Below, in pieces: positions 40,435 through 44,055 of a stretch of DNA of 44,055 nt; within the stretch, counting starts at the first letter, position 1; each line of letters begins with the position of its first letter. The notes beneath the pieces are model-generated. The model saw only the letters and a list, made by a program, of their open reading frames with translations. It searched no databases and was not told the DNA's origin. A program made the position numbers and the translations under genes. The DNA comes from Candidatus Poribacteria bacterium (lineage in GTDB: Bacteria > Poribacteria > WGA-4E > PCPOR2b). The DNA is taken from NCBI GenBank assembly GCA_003635265.1, contig PYIZ01000023.1:6847-50901 (forward strand), given 5' to 3'.

Positions 40435-40770
40435 ATGTTGAAGCAACTCACAGCGCATCAAAAGGTTTTTGGTGCCATAATACTCCTACTTTCATGGAGG
40501 CTGTTTATATGAAGTTTAAGTATTTAAATCGGTAATCCCGATTTTCCTTGAAACATACGGTAGGCGCGGTTTGCAACCCTGGTCACGATTTATCGGACCG
40601 CGCTGGTGTCGATAGCAAATTACCGAATTATTTTTTTAATCTTCATTTAAACAGGCTGCCGCCGACAAGTGGACCGGCACCATCGCATTTTTATCCGATC
40701 GAGGTCGAGACCCCCTTTTTCAGACGGCAGTTTATTTGATTGATGTCGATGGATTCGGATTTGAAATACC
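40435..40770 (+). pseudogene. PD40/TolB-like gene remnant, interrupted by a MITE and truncated
   Basis: The start (MLKQLTAHQKVFGAIILLLS) and its AAGGAGG site match the gene at 38188. The frame ends after 25 codons at a TGA inside an inserted element (40503-40652). Beyond it, similarity resumes (GACAAGTGGACCGGCACCAT) and ends near 40770 at GAAATACC. The rest of the propeller, about 820 bases, is missing, and the remnant joins directly to a fragment of the CACC sequence. Confidence 0.8.
40503..40652. mobile_element. MITE-like insertion with about 35-bp imperfect terminal inverted repeats
   Basis: The left end GTTTATATGAAG (40503-40514) and right end CTTCATTTAAAC (40641-40652) are inverted repeats with one mismatch, and similarity extends inward to TCGGTAAT / ATTACCGA. 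GGCTG flanks both sides and may be the target duplication. The 150-bp element has no coding capacity and splits the PD40 remnant. It contains CGATTTATCGG, the palindrome core seen elsewhere. Confidence 0.6.
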
Positions 40771-40850
40771 TTTATGAAGAAGGTACGAAACGAATATTGG
40801 CAAAGCAGATACAGCAGATCCTTGACCGAGAAAAACAACCCAATCTAGCT
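40771..40850 (+). pseudogene. CACC protein remnant, second decayed copy
   Basis: TATGAAGAAGGTACGAAACG and the following ATACAGCAGATCCTTGA repeat the 3' end of the gene at 36502, with an internal deletion of about 18 bases. It lies directly before the GT39-like gene. Confidence 0.65.
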
Positions 40851-40876
40851 TTTATCGCTGCACAATCGTCTTTCCA

Positions 40877-42580
40877 ATGAAACCACTCTCTGAGAAAACT
40901 CTCTCAATTTTTTTTGCTGTGTGTTTATTCGTTATTGCAAGTGCATCTCGATTGTTCTCTCTGGGTGCCCACTGGACCTCTGATGAACGTGGGTGGTTGG
41001 ATCATAGTACAGTGTTTATGACCGCAGTCAATATGGGTGCCTTTTCAGAAACCCTCGTCACTTTCCATCCCGGTGTCATAACTATATGGATTGCTGCCCT
41101 TCGCACCTTTTTCACCGAACCACATATAAGTGTTCAAGGCTTGGCACTAGCTCGGTGGTTCATCGGTGTCGCGCTGTTAGTCGGGATTGGTGTAGCAGCA
41201 TGGCTGCTATATCGGTTGTTTGGGCGTTGGGTTGCGCTCATCGGTGCGGCGTTTCTATCCTTCTCTCCACTTTTTTTAGCCCAATCCCGTCGCGTCCACA
41301 CCGATGCGTTGGCGGCGACTTTTGTCCTGTTAACAGTCCTGTCCCTCCTGCTCTATTGTGGGGCACCTCAAAAACGCCGTTACCTCATCGGTTCTGGAAT
41401 CGCCTTTGGTCTAGCCTGCCTTGCCAAAAGCAACTCGCTTATTCTTCTTTTGTGGGTGCCTATCTGCTTCGTCCTGTTTCGGAACCGAGAGGAAACGTGG
41501 CGGCAGTTCTTTCTCCGGGGGCTTGGAGCGGGCCTCTGTTTCCTGAGTTGCACGTTACTCACCGTTTTCGCGCTGTGGCCCCTCTTTTGGAACCTCACTT
41601 TCTTGCTATTTGGGATGTGTCTGTTAGCCGTCACGCTGCTTGCGTGGCGGGAGTTACAGAAAGGGGCACATGGTCGACTCACCCTATATTTGGCATCGGT
41701 TGTGGTGGTAGGTGTGGTATCCGGCTATATGGTTCGGACTGTTTGGAGGGTGTTCGGTGGCGTTGCGTGGGCGATTACCACGCCGCATAACGTCGAACAC
41801 TTCTTTCTCGGACAGGTGTTATATGACCCCGGCTGGCTCTTCTACCCGTTGGTGCTCTGTATAAATACCACGCCGTTAACGCTTCCCTTAGTATTCGGTG
41901 GGTGTCTCTTTCTGTGGAGGAAACGCCATCAAGAAGGGTATGCGCGACAGTTTCGGACAGCACTCGGGCTGGTGGCGGTTGTCTTGCTGTTCACCCTCTG
42001 CCTCTCGCTGACAAGCAAAAAGTTTAGTCGGTATCTGCTACCCGCTTTCCCAATTTTGGAGGTACTTGCCGCCATCGGTTTCTTTGAGTTTCTGAAATGG
42101 AGCTACTCCTATATCGACGCCCGCTTTGGGACTGAGACAAACTCCCAAAAACTTACCTTTTCTATCGTGACCGTCCTCTGTCTCCTCCTGATTCAAATCC
42201 TACCGGTCGTACGGCTTCACCCCTACTACGGCACCTACTACAACCTCTGCTTCAAACTCACTGATATCAGAAAAATTATCACAGTTGGCGCAGGTGCGGG
42301 GTATGATCTCGCGGCAAAATACTTAAATAGAAAACCAAATGCACAAATGCTACGGGTTCAAACCTATCCGCAAAGTGGCCAATTCTTTTATCAATACTTT
42401 ATTGGACAGACGCACCGGGCTGACGAAGGTGAAGTGGTCGTTCCAGATTATGAAGTGGTCCATATCCGTGAATCTCAAGTGGGCTGGGTGCCACAAACGG
42501 GAACACTCAACGGCGAGCTAGAGCACGTGATAACCCTCAACGGCATTGAGTATGTCTGGATTTATAAGATACCACGATAG
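40877..42580 (+). CDS. Polytopic glycosyltransferase, PMT/GT39-like (ArnT/dolichyl-P-mannose-type)
   Basis: The 567-residue protein has about twelve membrane segments. The first extracytoplasmic loop carries an acidic pair (WTSDERGWLDHS, around residue 40), the catalytic aspartate position of GT-C enzymes, followed by TFHPGVITIWIAAL. The C-terminal soluble part is short (about 70 residues after the last segment). These enzymes move a sugar from a polyprenyl-phosphate donor to a protein or lipid on the outer face of the membrane. The ATG lacks a clear ribosome-binding site. The acceptor could include the secreted proteins encoded upstream (inference). Confidence 0.8.
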   Translation: MKPLSEKTLSIFFAVCLFVIASASRLFSLGAHWTSDERGWLDHSTVFMTAVNMGAFSETLVTFHPGVITIWIAALRTFFTEPHISVQGLALARWFIGVALLVGIGVAAWLLYRLFGRWVALIGAAFLSFSPLFLAQSRRVHTDALAATFVLLTVLSLLLYCGAPQKRRYLIGSGIAFGLACLAKSNSLILLLWVPICFVLFRNREETWRQFFLRGLGAGLCFLSCTLLTVFALWPLFWNLTFLLFGMCLLAVTLLAWRELQKGAHGRLTLYLASVVVVGVVSGYMVRTVWRVFGGVAWAITTPHNVEHFFLGQVLYDPGWLFYPLVLCINTTPLTLPLVFGGCLFLWRKRHQEGYARQFRTALGLVAVVLLFTLCLSLTSKKFSRYLLPAFPILEVLAAIGFFEFLKWSYSYIDARFGTETNSQKLTFSIVTVLCLLLIQILPVVRLHPYYGTYYNLCFKLTDIRKIITVGAGAGYDLAAKYLNRKPNAQMLRVQTYPQSGQFFYQYFIGQTHRADEGEVVVPDYEVVHIRESQVGWVPQTGTLNGELEHVITLNGIEYVWIYKIPR

Positions 42581-42707
42581 GCTAAATAGGGAGTGAAAAT
42601 AGCCCAAGTTGCTATTGGTTGAAAATCCATCGGTTGGTGGTTATGGTTGATTTATTCAGTCTTTCGCTCCAGACGGCGGCGCAGCATTTCGTTGCCATAC
42701 ACATGTC

Positions 42708-42863
42708 GCCCCTCTGGGGCTAAATGCACCCAACCCCCTATCACGTCCCGATACATTGAGGATCCTCGTGCCGTTCCGAGCATCCCCATAAAATCGGAAC
42801 TTACGGGATTTGACGTTCCGTGTTCTATCCTGAAAATCCTTTCATCCTGTAAATCCTGATTCA
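42708..42863. repeat. Dispersed repeat region with hairpin and ATCCTG-AAATCCT units
   Basis: A hairpin GCCCCTCTGGGGC (42708-42720) lies in repeat-like sequence; further along, ATCCTGAAAATCCT (42827-42840) and ATCCTGTAAATCCTGATTC (42844-42862) are near direct repeats. No gene is seen in 42581-43128 beyond these and the element at 42871. Confidence 0.4.
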
Positions 42864-42870
42864 GTGATCC

Positions 42871-43093
42871 GTAGGTTGGGTTGAACGATTCAAAGCCAAT
42901 TACTATCAATAACGATAGTATTCTTTCAACAACACCATCTTATAGATAGATACAGTGAAACCCAACATCCAAGCCACACTGCTTATCAAGAGTTGGGTTT
43001 CACTATATTTGTAAGATGTTGAGCCAAACAGCATTCTGCAATCGAAGTGGAGTTACTCGGCATGTTTTATCAGTACCGTTCAACCCAACCTAC
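42871..43093. mobile_element. MITE-like element with nested inverted repeats
   Basis: The outer ends GTAGGTTGGGTTGAACG (42871-42887) and CGTTCAACCCAACCTAC (43077-43093) are perfect 17-bp inverted repeats. Within lies a second pair, AGTGAAACCCAAC (42954-42966) and GTTGGGTTTCACT (42992-43004). The left half (42871-42966) matches the layout of the element at 20516-20617. The 223 bp have no coding capacity. It looks like two head-to-head copies of one small element. Confidence 0.7.
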
Positions 43094-43128
43094 GTGCTGT
43101 CAAATTTTAACAGGACCTAAAAACTACA

Positions 43129-43872
43129 ATGAATCTGATTAAACTCCTATCCACCGATTTTTTCACCGGTCAAATCTTGTTCTCAGGGAAGGGGTTGCTC
43201 GATATCCTATGGTTTCTCATCCGCAACCCCCAAAAAAAGTCTTTACGACTCGCTGCGCTCATCCTGCAGCTGATCCCCAGATATACAAAGGTATCAGTGA
43301 AGCGACTGGTAAACCTTCATCGCTTGACACAAAAGGTAAACAAACTGAGATTACCCGGAGATATAGTCGAGTGCGGGGTGTGGAATGGCGGATCTGCCGC
43401 CATGATGGGGGTAGCGGACCGAGACGATGAAACCTCCGGCAAAGTCAGGAAGTTATGGCTTTTTGACTCGTTTTGTGGACTGCCGCCGCCAAGCAACAGA
43501 GATGGAAAACAGGCAACGGAGACCTATTTCCAAGGGTGGTGTCACGGTGAGACGGAGAAGGTTAAGCGAATTTTCCGGCGATTTCAGCTCTCATTACAGC
43601 AGGTCAATACTGTTGCCGGGTGGTTTGATGAAACCTTGCAGACAGCAGACCTTCAAACCATCGCTCTCTTGCATATTGATGCCGACTGGTATGCATCGGT
43701 CAAAATAGTTTTAGAGACTTTATATGATAAAGTGGTTGAAGGCGGGTTTGTTGTTCTGGATGATTATTGGAGATGGCCCGGATGCCGGGAGGCTGTAACA
43801 GATTATCTCAAAGAACATCAGATTCAAGGGGTAGTATTGCAACAGGCAGACCTACACGGTGTTTATTTTTAA
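43129..43872 (+). CDS. TylF/MycF family O-methyltransferase
   Basis: The 247-residue enzyme matches the TylF/MycF (macrocin O-methyltransferase) family: the SAM-binding IVECGVWNGGSAAMMG, LWLFDSFCGLPPPSNRDGK, and the metal and sugar site ALLHIDADWYASVKIVLETL, followed by FVVLDDYWRWPGCREAV. Family members methylate sugar hydroxyls with a divalent metal. With the GT39-like gene about 550 bases upstream it may modify surface glycans. The ATG is preceded by a weak AGGA about 13 bases away. After the stop, 43873-44055 shows no further gene. Confidence 0.9.
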   Translation: MNLIKLLSTDFFTGQILFSGKGLLDILWFLIRNPQKKSLRLAALILQLIPRYTKVSVKRLVNLHRLTQKVNKLRLPGDIVECGVWNGGSAAMMGVADRDDETSGKVRKLWLFDSFCGLPPPSNRDGKQATETYFQGWCHGETEKVKRIFRRFQLSLQQVNTVAGWFDETLQTADLQTIALLHIDADWYASVKIVLETLYDKVVEGGFVVLDDYWRWPGCREAVTDYLKEHQIQGVVLQQADLHGVYF

Positions 43873-44055
43873 AAACCGCCCCGATGCAAGGGTGAAACAA
43901 CCGATAATTGATGCTATCGGTCGACTTGTTTGAGCTGTCCCCACATTGTAAACTTTTTGCCTGCGGAAGAAACCGAAAAAGGAGTGTTAAACCATGCAGG
44001 ATTAACGTCATGATTGGGATGATTGGTGAGGTTTTGAGGATTGCCCCCATTGATA

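Noticed and set aside
42652..42909. Minus-strand 85-codon open frame
   Set aside because: It lies across dispersed repeat sequence and the end of the MITE-like element, has no ribosome-binding site, and looks repeat-derived.
1..44055. CRISPR arrays, tRNA, rRNA genes
   Set aside because: I saw no regularly spaced direct repeats, no tRNA-like cloverleaf sequence and no conserved rRNA stretches. A tRNAscan or Rfam run would settle this.

Overview
The window reads like an accessory-rich chromosomal segment of an uncultured, Gram-negative-type bacterium of moderate GC. The gene mix (phytanoyl-CoA dioxygenase, sulfatase, several enolase-superfamily sugar-acid enzymes, Gfo/Idh/MocA oxidoreductase, PKD/cohesin protein, NHL and PD40 propellers, an ECF sigma factor fused to a TPR region) and the abundance of short palindromic repeats resemble Candidatus Poribacteria or a related marine or sponge-associated lineage. 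This assignment is inference from gene content; there is no rRNA or tRNA here to test it.

Layout. 1-2.2 kb: end of a 2-oxoacid dehydrogenase operon (E1 beta, E2). 2.3-5.2 kb: a SUMF1-domain protein, a GguC/FAH-type enzyme and a secreted cohesin/PKD protein. 5.4-6.9 kb: a polyprenyl-phosphate sugar-phosphate transferase. 6.9-11.1 kb: a small defence-like island with an unknown gene, an ABC-type ATPase plus DUF4276 (TOPRIM-like) pair, an MNT/HEPN toxin-antitoxin pair and an HTH/coiled-coil protein. 11.1-18 kb: solitary HyuA-type hydantoinase, GNAT, PhyH dioxygenase, enolase-superfamily enzyme, DUF3352 protein. 18-27 kb: a sugar/uronate catabolism block (Gfo/Idh/MocA, enolase superfamily, glycosidase-like beta-propeller, sigma-TPR regulator, Cys-type sulfatase, UxuA-like dehydratase). 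27-32.5 kb: an iron ABC transporter behind a consensus sigma70 promoter and a Fur-box-like palindrome, then thiE and thiD. 32.7-34.8 kb: NHL propeller protein. 35-40.9 kb: a cluster of small and secreted proteins of unknown role, including a tandemly duplicated cassette with decayed copies. 40.9-43.9 kb: a PMT/GT39-like membrane glycosyltransferase and a TylF-type methyltransferase separated by a nested inverted-repeat element.

The most novel signal is a short C-terminal motif, L-S-V-x9-W-G-x-[ILM]-K followed by 3 or 4 residues and the stop. It is shared with exact spacing by four signal-peptide-bearing proteins of three unrelated folds (cohesin/PKD at 4312-5178, LamG-like at 37348-38148 and 39615-40388, PD40 propeller at 38188-39219). 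This looks like a C-terminal sorting or anchoring tag. Other notable signals are a secreted mini-protein with two C-x-W-[VI]-W-x-C motifs, a 30-bp palindromic element inserted in frame in two unrelated genes, two MITE-like families, and a tandem duplication whose spacers are almost identical while the middle of the encoded proteins has diverged.
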